DNA of 26,772 nt. Origin: a virus. The translations under genes were made by a program, and so were the position numbers. Where the stretch lies: the IMG/VR virus record IMGVR_UViG_3300010371_000101, positions 1 to 26,772 of that record; one strand, given 5' to 3'. Positions 20,694 through 26,772 of the stretch are shown here, piece after piece; within the stretch, counting starts at the first letter, position 1, and every line of letters starts with the position of its first letter. The notes under the pieces were generated by a model. The model was not told the DNA's origin. It saw nothing but the letters and a program-made list of their open reading frames with translations, and ran no database searches.

Positions 20694-21524
20694 ATGCTTA
20701 CTGAAGAGCAGCGCAAGAAGCGCACCGAGGGCATTGGAGCAAGTGACAGCCCTATCATAATGGGCTATTCCACTTACAAGACGCCCTACCAGCTCTATCT
20801 CGAGAAGATTGGCACCGTATCATCCGATGATAATATTACCGAAGCCCAATACTGGGGGAATGCCCTAGAGCCGCTCATCTTGACTAGGTTCTCTGAGGAG
20901 AATGGAGTCCTGCTAAAATTCCCTGATACCATCTATCATCCAGACTATCCCTACATCTTCGCCAACCTTGACGCATGGTGCCCAGACCTAAATGCCGTAG
21001 TCGAATGTAAAGCCGCCAACGCTTATAGCCGCAAAGAGTGGGACATGAGCCTCTCAGATGGCATTCCAATGGCCTACCTCATCCAGATTGCCAAGCAATG
21101 CCTCTTAACAGATGCGACACGAGGGTATTGTGCCGTCCTCATAGGTGGGATGGAGTATAAGCAATTCGTGTATGAGCGAGATGCGGCATTAGAGTCTCTA
21201 ATCTTGCAATCGGACATCAACTTCTGGGCTTGCGTCCAAGAGCGTCGTGAGCCTGCCCCTATCAATACTTCTGACTGTAGGATCAAGTATGGTAAGGCAA
21301 ACCCAGATAAGGTTGTGGCATCTAACTTCACAACCACGAATTCATTAAAGCAGCTTACCAAGATTAAGACCATGCGAAAGCAGCTGGAAGAGGATGAAGA
21401 GCTCTACAAAGTTGAGATCATGAGCCACATGAAAGATGCAGAGTACCTCGTAGGGCTTGATGAAGAGCTGCTGGTAACTTGGAAGGCCACCAAGAAGGGC
21501 AATCGCGTATTTAATCTTAAATGA
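20694..21524 (+). CDS. YqaJ-type viral recombination exonuclease, 276 aa
   Basis: Lambda-exonuclease-like enzyme that resects double-stranded DNA ends to give single strands for annealing. GIGASDSPIIMG (13-24) is the YqaJ opening; WGNALEPLI (54-62), NLDAW (91-95, catalytic Asp93) and VVECKAAN (102-109, Glu104 and Lys106) complete the PD-(D/E)XK centre; IQIAKQCLL follows as the Q helix. Length is normal. AAGGA lies five bases before the ATG. It is followed by recT and ssb in one operon. Confidence 0.92.
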   Translation: MLTEEQRKKRTEGIGASDSPIIMGYSTYKTPYQLYLEKIGTVSSDDNITEAQYWGNALEPLILTRFSEENGVLLKFPDTIYHPDYPYIFANLDAWCPDLNAVVECKAANAYSRKEWDMSLSDGIPMAYLIQIAKQCLLTDATRGYCAVLIGGMEYKQFVYERDAALESLILQSDINFWACVQERREPAPINTSDCRIKYGKANPDKVVASNFTTTNSLKQLTKIKTMRKQLEEDEELYKVEIMSHMKDAEYLVGLDEELLVTWKATKKGNRVFNLK

Positions 21525-21574
21525 TAGGCTAGGCCTCTATACAATGGGATTTTAATCTAAAATAGGATGGAAAC

Positions 21575-22498
21575 ATGGGCAAGGACATCGCCACATTCAG
21601 CAGGCTAGATGATAGCCTCTTCAGCAAGGACTTAGCGCCACACTATATGAGCCTGGCCACAAAGCTTGCCTCATCAGAGCTTGTCCCTAAGTGCTTCAGA
21701 GGCAAGCCTCAAGACCTCTACATAGCCTGGGCCATGGGCTACCAGATTGGTATTGCACCAGAACAAGCGATGCAATGTATAGCTGTCATCAATGGCAAGC
21801 CTGCAATGTGGGGCGATGATATGCTCGCGCTCTGTATGGCTCATCCTGACTTCGAGGACATCATTGAGGAGCCGCTGGGCAATCCGGTAAAGGGCTTCCG
21901 CTGTACCGTCAAGCGCTACGGCATGGAGCCCAAGGTCAATGAGTTTACGCTAGACATGGCCAAGAGAGCGGGACTTCTAGGCAAGGTCGGACCATGGACT
22001 CAGTATCCTGAGAGGATGCTCAAGCTTCGCGCCCGGGGATTTACCCTTCGAGATGCCTTCCCAGATGCGCTCAAGGGCATTAAGCCACGTGAAGAGGTAG
22101 AGGATTATACTGTGGGCGAGTACGAGCCAGTGGATGCCAAGAGCACTCGCACTGAGACGCTAGTACAAGACTTTCAAGCTAAACTTAGGAGCCTTAGGGA
22201 TGAGACAGAGGATAAGGAAGTGGATGGATTGGTGGCTGGAGCTTCGGATAGAGAAGATTCAGAGGGAGCAAGCGGATTGCCAGTATCACTCCGGGATGAC
22301 GGAGACTTATTGGAGGTGGGAGGACTTAGAGCGGGACAGGTTGAAGCTCATACTGAAGTTAAGCGACTCATCGAAGAGAAAGCGGTACCTATCGAAAGGG
22401 TTGATAAGGCCTTGAAATATTACCAGGCAAGTAGTATAGATGAGCTATCCCAGGAAGCAGCTTTGGACTTTATCCATCAGATTGAGAAGACATCATGA
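21575..22498 (+). CDS. recT: RecT-family single-strand annealing protein, 307 aa
   Basis: Pairs complementary strands exposed by the exonuclease. LASSELVPKCFRGKPQDLYI (31-50), AMGYQIGIAPEQAMQCIAVI (53-72), NGKPAMWGDD (73-82), CTVKRYG (110-116), AKRAGLLGKVGPWTQYP (129-145) and ERMLKLRARGFTLRDAFPDA (146-165) make up a recognisable RecT core. The last 120 residues are acidic and variable, ending in a short helical module, VDKALKYYQASSIDELSQEA. The gene is 50 bases after the exonuclease and overlaps ssb by ATGA. Confidence 0.88.
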   Translation: MGKDIATFSRLDDSLFSKDLAPHYMSLATKLASSELVPKCFRGKPQDLYIAWAMGYQIGIAPEQAMQCIAVINGKPAMWGDDMLALCMAHPDFEDIIEEPLGNPVKGFRCTVKRYGMEPKVNEFTLDMAKRAGLLGKVGPWTQYPERMLKLRARGFTLRDAFPDALKGIKPREEVEDYTVGEYEPVDAKSTRTETLVQDFQAKLRSLRDETEDKEVDGLVAGASDREDSEGASGLPVSLRDDGDLLEVGGLRAGQVEAHTEVKRLIEEKAVPIERVDKALKYYQASSIDELSQEAALDFIHQIEKTS

Positions 22499-22878
22499 TT
22501 AATATAGCGCAAGTTTTAGGCCGCATTGGCACATTAGATACGAAGACCACCCAGGGTGGCATGAAGGTGACCAATATGAGTGTGGTGACTTCTAAGAAGT
22601 ACGTGAAGGATGGGGTCAAGGAGGAGAAGGTTACCTGGCACAATATCGTGCTCTTCAATAAGCTCGCGGAGATTGCAGAGAAGTACATGTCAGTGGGCGA
22701 TCTCGTATGGATCCAAGGTGAGATGGAGAGCAAGAAGTATGTGACCCAGCATGGCCAGGAGAAGATGAGCTTCAAGATTATAGCCAACGATGTGAGGCTA
22801 ATGCCAAAGAACAAGGAGGCTACTGCTACTCCGGTTGCGAAGGACTTTCAGGAGGATGAGGATGGGGTTCCATGGTGA
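22495..22878 (+). CDS. ssb: single-stranded DNA-binding protein, 127 aa
   Basis: OB-fold protein: NIAQVLGRIGTLDTKTTQGG, then MSVVTSKKYVKDG, then VTWHNIVLFNKLAEIAEKY and GDLVWIQGEMESKKYV, the usual SSB strand order. The C-terminus is the acidic tip DFQEDEDGVPW; bacterial SSBs end ...DDDIPF, so Phe is replaced by Trp here. The tip normally recruits partner proteins. It overlaps recT by ATGA, and its last 53 bases overlap the nuclease gene on the other strand. Confidence 0.93.
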   Translation: MINIAQVLGRIGTLDTKTTQGGMKVTNMSVVTSKKYVKDGVKEEKVTWHNIVLFNKLAEIAEKYMSVGDLVWIQGEMESKKYVTQHGQEKMSFKIIANDVRLMPKNKEATATPVAKDFQEDEDGVPW

Positions 22879-23236
22879 ACTTCTGGCTTAGATAGGCCTT
22901 CATAGTATTGATGACCTCATCAGCCCCATAGCACACGCGAGCCATATAGCCTACAGAGTTCATGCGCTCTATGAATTCCTTCTGCTCTTGAGATGGTCTG
23001 CCAACTTTAGATTTAACTTCGATGAATAGCCCATGGAAGCCACCTAGAGGCCATGCCATGAAGAGATCGCTAGCGCCCTTCAGTACACCCATCCGCTTCA
23101 TGATATAGCCAGCGTAATAGGTAGCCTTGCGCTCATTGCCGATGTGTAACGTATGTAAAGCAATCTTAGGGTGTTGAGCCCTTAACCAGTCCATGGCAGC
23201 AATCTGCTCATTAGATTCTGTATGAGTCTTGGTCAT
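22826..23236 (-). CDS. VRR-NUC family nuclease, 136 aa
   Basis: PD-(D/E)XK nuclease: GNERKATYYAGYIMKRMGVL (33-52), KGASDLF (53-59, Asp57), GLFIEVKSKVGRPSQEQ (69-85, Glu73, Lys75, Gln85) and GYMARVCYGADEV. This is the single-domain VRR-NUC form of phages, thought to cut branched DNA such as junctions, fitting the nearby recombination set. The Pro/His-rich tail (EPHPHPPESPSQPE) is encoded antisense to the end of ssb. AAGGA eight bases before the ATG. Confidence 0.88.
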   Translation of the reverse strand: MTKTHTESNEQIAAMDWLRAQHPKIALHTLHIGNERKATYYAGYIMKRMGVLKGASDLFMAWPLGGFHGLFIEVKSKVGRPSQEQKEFIERMNSVGYMARVCYGADEVINTMKAYLSQKFTMEPHPHPPESPSQPE

Positions 23237-23476
23237 CCTGTCAATCCTTGACGGAGATGGTGTATAGGGATAGCTTGATTACGAGCTGGTTAGTCGGAAG
23301 TATAGTAGTCGGCAATCGGATTTTAGCTCTCTTCGCTAGGCCTAGCTAAGGCCATCATAACGAGATTGCATAATCGGTCAATCGATACTTCGGATCTAAA
23401 CTGTAATAGTACTCGGAGTTAATGGGCGGTAATAGGCCAGACCATCTGGCTGCGTCGCCCTCAGTATTGGGCAACG

Positions 23477-23531
23477 GTGGAATCGAACCACAACTATCTC
23501 TAGTCTAGTCACTGACCGGGATCGAACCGGC
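23477..23531 (-). other. tandem T-arm-like hairpins
   Basis: The T-arm of tRNA-Gln (GCCGG-TTCGATC-CCGGT, 23515-23531) is followed by GTGG-TTCGATT-CCAC (23477-23491), loop centres 39 bases apart, with CGTTGCCCA after the second as an acceptor-like tail. No matching GGGCAAC was found upstream. The layout copies that at 6569-6622. Confidence 0.45.
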
Positions 23532-23579
23532 TACATCAAGATCCAAAGTCTTGCGCTCTACCTTCTGAGCTACAGTTAG
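23507..23579 (-). tRNA. tRNA-Gln (anticodon TTG), acceptor imperfect
   Basis: Minus strand: D-arm TAGCTCAGAAGGTAGAGC, anticodon arm CAAGA-CTTTGGA-TCTTG (TTG, Gln) and T-arm GCCGG-TTCGATC-CCGGT are all good. The acceptor CTAACTG/CAGTGAC has two mismatches (pairs 1 and 3), and CCA is not encoded. It may be functional, decayed, or use the alternative 3' part just downstream. Confidence 0.65.
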
Positions 23580-23743
23580 ATGCATGTTACAGACATGCTC
23601 TGGCAACGCAACATCGATGCTGCTTAGGATTAAGGCTCCCAGCGGCCTTCCTCGTACCATCAAGCTATCTTAAATCGGGCGAGGCACCTGCTGAAGGCTA
23701 ATTACAGGATTTATGAACTGTGCCACAGTCGACCTCAAAATAC

Positions 23744-24046
23744 TTATGGAGCTTTATAGGCCTCCATGACCATAGGGTCAACCTCTAGCACTGTAGTCCA
23801 ATTCGCCTGCTGGATAAGTGCATCAACCAGGCGTAACTGCTTGGCTGCGAAGTCATACTCTGCTGTGACCTGGGAGGCAGTAAGTTTGGGCAGATTAGCA
23901 TTAAGCTCATCTGTACCTTCAGTAATCTTATTGCGCTGGCCACGAATCTCGTAGAACATCTGATTGTCTTTGAAGTGCCTAAGGATATTGACCTTCTCTG
24001 ATAACTCCTTACGCCTTAATAAAGCCTCTGCTAACTTGATTTCCAT
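23744..24046 (-). CDS. DIP1984 / DUF6847-like coiled-coil protein, 100 aa
   Basis: Starts MEIKLAEALLRRKELSEKVN; a long helix, an inner charged region, then TAEYDFAAKQLRLVDALIQQ and ANWTT. The 'KLAEAL..R..L...(V/I)..L' opening and 'YD...KQLR.LD..IQQANW.T' close match the DIP1984 (DUF6847) family, once named septicolysin; function unknown. The ATG lies 20 bases before the next rightward reading; ribosome site AAGGA upstream. It sits among tail-fibre genes. Confidence 0.75.
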   Translation of the reverse strand: MEIKLAEALLRRKELSEKVNILRHFKDNQMFYEIRGQRNKITEGTDELNANLPKLTASQVTAEYDFAAKQLRLVDALIQQANWTTVLEVDPMVMEAYKAP

Positions 24047-24132
24047 GATACTTCCTTATAATCGAATTAGTATGGCTCACATCGCAGTACTAGGGAGGAC
24101 TGTCCTTCATACGGGAGCGAGCCATGGTAGGG

Positions 24133-24330
24133 CTACTCTACTACAGCTTCAGCTTCAGACGCAAGCAGTATATCCTGGGTTATACAGCTGTCAGACGCCT
24201 TCTGCTCCATATCCGCAATCCAAGCCTCAACCTCTAGCTTCTGGCCTTGTAAGACTTGCCACTGGGAAGCTAGCTGTAAGGCGCCATTCTCTAAATCTAC
24301 TTTGCGTGCGCGTAATGCTTCTAAGTCCAT
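24133..24330 (-). CDS. small coiled-coil protein, 65 aa
   Basis: Starts MDLEALRARKVDLENGALQL and continues as a heptad helix to about residue 48, ending acidic (LLASEAEAVVE). The ATG at 24330 has GGAG six bases upstream; an in-frame start four codons earlier has none. Short coiled-coil proteins next to fibre genes can be trimerisation parts or chaperones (inference). Confidence 0.62.
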   Translation of the reverse strand: MDLEALRARKVDLENGALQLASQWQVLQGQKLEVEAWIADMEQKASDSCITQDILLASEAEAVVE

Positions 24331-24377
24331 CGTCAACTCCATTGATTAGTGTGAGGGGCATTGAGCCCCTCTCGATA

Positions 24378-25691
24378 TTAGCCGATAGTCTGGCTGAATC
24401 GCAACATGATGCCGTAAAAATCGAAGGCAGTGGTAGCCGCATTATCGGCTGTAACTTCAATCACATACTTAGAGTCTGCAGTCACATCAAAGGCAGGAGT
24501 GGTCACAGTACAGTTAGTCACATAGGGATTGGCTTGGGTTGCTGTAGCCAAGGTCGCTGTCACTGGGATTGAGGTCACACTTACGGCCACATTATTGGCA
24601 TAAGCAATCCTGTCTAAGGTCAAGCTATGAGCGTCCATGGCGAGCGTGGCTATAGAGTAGATGTAATCAAAGCTATCTAGCCTAAAGCCCTTATTGGCAG
24701 CTGCCCTAATGATAGGCGTGATATCAATTGCGATAATTGAGGTCTCATCAGCTGCAGTATGGCGGGATACATAGTTGCCCTGTGCAATACGGGTCACAGT
24801 CCAAGTACCTGTACCGAATGTGAGCACATTGCTAATGCCTACGAATTGCTGCTGGGCAATGATGTTGCTCGCTCCAGTATCTAAGAGGAAGTTAGCAGTA
24901 GCCGCACCTGGGTCTGGGATTGAGAATACTGTGGACTGCCCCATCACGCTATTGCGTACTGTCGAATTGAAGGCACCGCCAGCATTAAGGGCTGAGATGA
25001 TCAAGCTACCATTACCCGCTGTGGCTGGGAAGCTGATTAAGGTTCCTGCTGCACCACTAGAGCCTGCTGATATGTTGCCTGCAGCTACTGAAAGGTTGCC
25101 AGTATTGATGGTCTGGGTGGTCGCGCTATCGCTCATGATGAAGTTAGAAGCAGCCTGGCCACCATCTGGAATCGTAAATACCCGAGCCGCTGCCATTGAG
25201 GCATTAGTAATCTGGGTAACCGTATTGCCAGTGCTATTAGCAGCCACTAGACGTAAGCTACCTCTATTCAGAGTCGCTGGGAAGGTGGCCAAGTAGCCAG
25301 CTGTGGCATTGAGGCCTGCCTGAATATTGCCGCCTGAGATAGCAGTGGCTGGGTCTTCGCCGAGAGTACCAGTTGTATTGGTAAAGGTTGCAATATGATT
25401 GGCAATCGTAGGAAGTACCACAGCCCCAGGAGAAGCCGTAGGGACTAGCGACCAATTTCCTCCTGAATGCTGGATCTCATACCACCCAACATCGGCAGCT
25501 GCATTAGGAGTAGTGCGTGTGCTAATTGCAGCCAAGCAAGGAAGCGAGAATTGATATCCTTGCTCTACAGCCTTATTGAGGTAGCCTGCAGTGAGGACAG
25601 TAGCCTCAGTGTCATTGGTGTCGATATAAGCCAGACTAGGTAGAACACCCACCAGGCCTGTCTGCGATGTAACGATGTTAAGTATAGCCAT
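24378..25691 (-). CDS. tail-fibre-like protein with GNIQAG repeats, 437 aa
   Basis: Gly/Ala/Thr/Ser-rich beta protein. Two copies of a module of about 80 residues begin GGNIQAGLNATAGYLATFPA (about 120) and AGNISAGSSGAAGTLISFPA (about 200); each runs through GSL..(A)..N and ends in (F/V).IPD.G.A..NF, a repeat typical of phage fibre proteins. The N-terminus (MAILNIVTSQTGLVGVLPSL) is a smaller beta domain; the C-terminus (about 290-437) is a separate beta domain ending MLRFSQTIG, perhaps the receptor-binding tip. No enzyme motif. Confidence 0.78.
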   Translation of the reverse strand: MAILNIVTSQTGLVGVLPSLAYIDTNDTEATVLTAGYLNKAVEQGYQFSLPCLAAISTRTTPNAAADVGWYEIQHSGGNWSLVPTASPGAVVLPTIANHIATFTNTTGTLGEDPATAISGGNIQAGLNATAGYLATFPATLNRGSLRLVAANSTGNTVTQITNASMAAARVFTIPDGGQAASNFIMSDSATTQTINTGNLSVAAGNISAGSSGAAGTLISFPATAGNGSLIISALNAGGAFNSTVRNSVMGQSTVFSIPDPGAATANFLLDTGASNIIAQQQFVGISNVLTFGTGTWTVTRIAQGNYVSRHTAADETSIIAIDITPIIRAAANKGFRLDSFDYIYSIATLAMDAHSLTLDRIAYANNVAVSVTSIPVTATLATATQANPYVTNCTVTTPAFDVTADSKYVIEVTADNAATTAFDFYGIMLRFSQTIG

Positions 25692-25734
25692 TGTGATCCC
25701 CTTATCCTTAAGTTAAATTAATCCGTAATACTTC

Positions 25735-26289
25735 CTATCTCACCCTTCTTGCCGATAATGTCCCGCATTGCGTCGATGTGCCTGAAGTTATTGTTATCTG
25801 AGCCGATATATAGACCGTCGTAGTGCCACTTAGAGATAAGCGAACGGTAGGGGCGCTCAAGGCCACAGCAGTATGTGTAACTACAATTCCATTTCTTAGT
25901 GATGCATCCGGCAAAGTTGCTGAGGTGGTGCTTATCCAGACATCAGCAGCTGCATTTAATCCGGTTGACGCAAGCCTTATATTGCCCCACACATCCCAAT
26001 CCCCCGCGGTCAAGCTTATGCTGGTCAAATTTGTAGCAGTAGCGCTGCTGATGGAGGTTGCCGATCCTGCGGCTACGTTACTAGTCACAAACTCCCCAAC
26101 CTTCCCAGAACCTGCATTATCATTGGTGGTCGTTCCTACAATCCCACCGGTAGTTGGGTTAAATGTTAAGCTTGTTGCAGTAGCGGCTCCTAGGGTAGGC
26201 GTTACTAACGTGGCACCAGTAGACCCTACAAATGAGCCAGAGCCACTAGATCCCGAAAGCCCGACGTTTAGCTGATTATTAGTTGCCAT
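25735..26289 (-). CDS. tail-fibre-like protein with SNNQLNVGLSG opening, 184 aa
   Basis: Starts MATNNQLNVGLSGSSGSGSF and VGSTGATLVTPTLGAATATS: the 'NNQLN.GLSG.TG.G.FVGST.PTLVTP.LG' segment is common at the front of phage fibre and receptor proteins. The rest is a Ser/Thr-rich beta domain with DWDVWGNIRLAS near the middle. Tail fibre or fibre-tip role inferred. It ends CGTLSARRVR. Confidence 0.72.
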   Translation of the reverse strand: MATNNQLNVGLSGSSGSGSFVGSTGATLVTPTLGAATATSLTFNPTTGGIVGTTTNDNAGSGKVGEFVTSNVAAGSATSISSATATNLTSISLTAGDWDVWGNIRLASTGLNAAADVWISTTSATLPDASLRNGIVVTHTAVALSAPTVRLSLSGTTTVYISAQITITSGTSTQCGTLSARRVR

Positions 26290-26299
26290 CCTTGACTCC

Positions 26300-26752
26300 T
26301 TATGCGACGGTTAATCCTGCTGAGAAGGCGTAATCCACAGACCAAGTAGCATTGGCTTCCAGGCCTATTACCCTCACTGTGTCATACCTATTGGCTGAAG
26401 TGAGGCTTCCTGCAGAACTTGTGACTGAGCTTCCCATCCTTATTACAGTCGCAGTACCCGCAGCGAGCACCCACCCTCCAGCACCCAATCCCTTGACCTC
26501 TACCGCTTCCCCTATGGCGAATGTAGTAGGCAGTGTTACCGTCACGGCTCCAGCATTATTGGTGATATAACCACTATTGACCGCTGCAGCCTGTGTGGTA
26601 CCTGAGACCGTAGACCATGACATGCCTGATGTAGTGCCTGAGATCGTAATGCTTCCAGCAGCATTGGTAATCGATATCCCTGAGCCCGCAGTCAAGGTCG
26701 CGGCCGTAGGAGTGGCTCCGGTGCTTCCGATGATTAGCTGACCATTAGTCAT
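26300..26752 (-). CDS. tail-fibre-like protein with TNGQLIIGSTGA opening, 150 aa
   Basis: Starts MTNGQLIIGSTGATPTAATL followed by TAGSGISITNAAGSITISGT, an opening seen in many phage fibre proteins, then a beta domain with a hydrophobic core and WSVDYAFSAG near the end. AGGA lies three bases before the ATG. Three fibre-like genes in a row suggest a multi-part fibre or adhesion complex. Confidence 0.72.
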   Translation of the reverse strand: MTNGQLIIGSTGATPTAATLTAGSGISITNAAGSITISGTTSGMSWSTVSGTTQAAAVNSGYITNNAGAVTVTLPTTFAIGEAVEVKGLGAGGWVLAAGTATVIRMGSSVTSSAGSLTSANRYDTVRVIGLEANATWSVDYAFSAGLTVA

Positions 26753-26772
26753 AGTTCCTGACCAGACAGGGA

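Larger units (their letters stand above)
23237..23743. other. 500-base non-coding region with tRNA and tRNA-like hairpins
   Basis: No gene seen. On the minus strand it holds tRNA-Gln (23507-23579), a second T-arm-like hairpin (23477-23491), GCCAGA/TCTGGC (23430-23450 region), and GGCCTTAGCTAGGCC (23338-23352). A D-arm-like and T-arm-like pair near 23610-23670 could be another decayed tRNA, but no valid anticodon arm was found. In make-up it resembles the region at 5.9-6.6 kb. Confidence 0.5.

Noticed and set aside
24775-26275. Long rightward frames opposite the fibre genes
   Set aside because: Antisense artefacts of Gly/Ala/Thr-rich repeats; no ribosome sites.
1-26772. CRISPR array
   Set aside because: No regularly spaced direct repeats were found.

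Overview
This window reads as part of the genome of a tailed double-stranded DNA bacteriophage (Caudoviricetes). It carries a P22-type portal protein, a large terminase, a probable small terminase, a DnaB-type helicase with an initiator-like partner, a YqaJ exonuclease / RecT annealase / SSB recombination set, tail-fibre-like proteins with phage repeats, tRNA genes and dozens of small, tightly overlapping genes. The portal type suggests a podovirus-like virion. Sigma70-type promoters, a P22-like portal, a Cro-like repressor and IS66-like proteins point to a proteobacterial host, but nothing here fixes the host. No integrase, major capsid or lysis cassette is seen, so the window is only part of a genome.

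Layout. 1-5.8 kb, minus strand: the packaging and portal block (large terminase, then portal, then six small genes and a partial gene at the left edge), with a DUF551 protein and a macro-like A1S_2505-type protein upstream. 5.8-7.0 kb: tRNA-Tyr, about 740 bases of gene-free, hairpin-rich sequence that may be a large structured RNA or a decayed tRNA array, a small membrane protein, and tRNA-Asn with its own promoter. 7.0-12.2 kb, minus strand: a long train of small overlapping genes including an IS66 TnpA/TnpB-like pair without transposase, several small zinc-knuckle proteins and a primase-type CHC2 zinc finger protein; one plus-strand gene (9.7 kb) lies inside it, and a repeat-bearing gap at 10.8-11.1 kb is an origin candidate. 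12.2-12.9 kb: a gene-free region with AT-rich flanks around a G-rich core. 12.9-17.1 kb, mostly plus strand: a serine recombinase and a run of small genes preceded by a recurrent ribosome binding box; a minus-strand pair (zinc-ribbon protein and probable small terminase) sits inside it. 17.2-20.6 kb, minus strand: Cro-like repressor, small genes, replication initiator and helicase. 20.7-22.9 kb, plus strand: exonuclease, RecT and SSB, ending convergently on a VRR-NUC nuclease. 23.2-23.7 kb: a second gene-free, tRNA-bearing stretch. 23.7-26.75 kb, minus strand: a DIP1984-like coiled-coil protein, a small coiled-coil protein and three tail-fibre-like proteins.

How it works together (inference). 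The Cro-like protein and the divergent promoters at 20.6 kb probably control the replication block (left) and recombination block (right). A conserved element, TACACYTTAGAGTAGTAT, sits in the spacer and -10 region of three good promoters (6.99, 13.62 and 15.11 kb) and recurs near the cro start and the small-terminase operon, so one phage regulator may control these sites together. The least explained parts are the hairpin-rich region at 5.9-6.6 kb, the shared promoter element, and the transposase-less IS66-like pair with a doubled helix-turn-helix.
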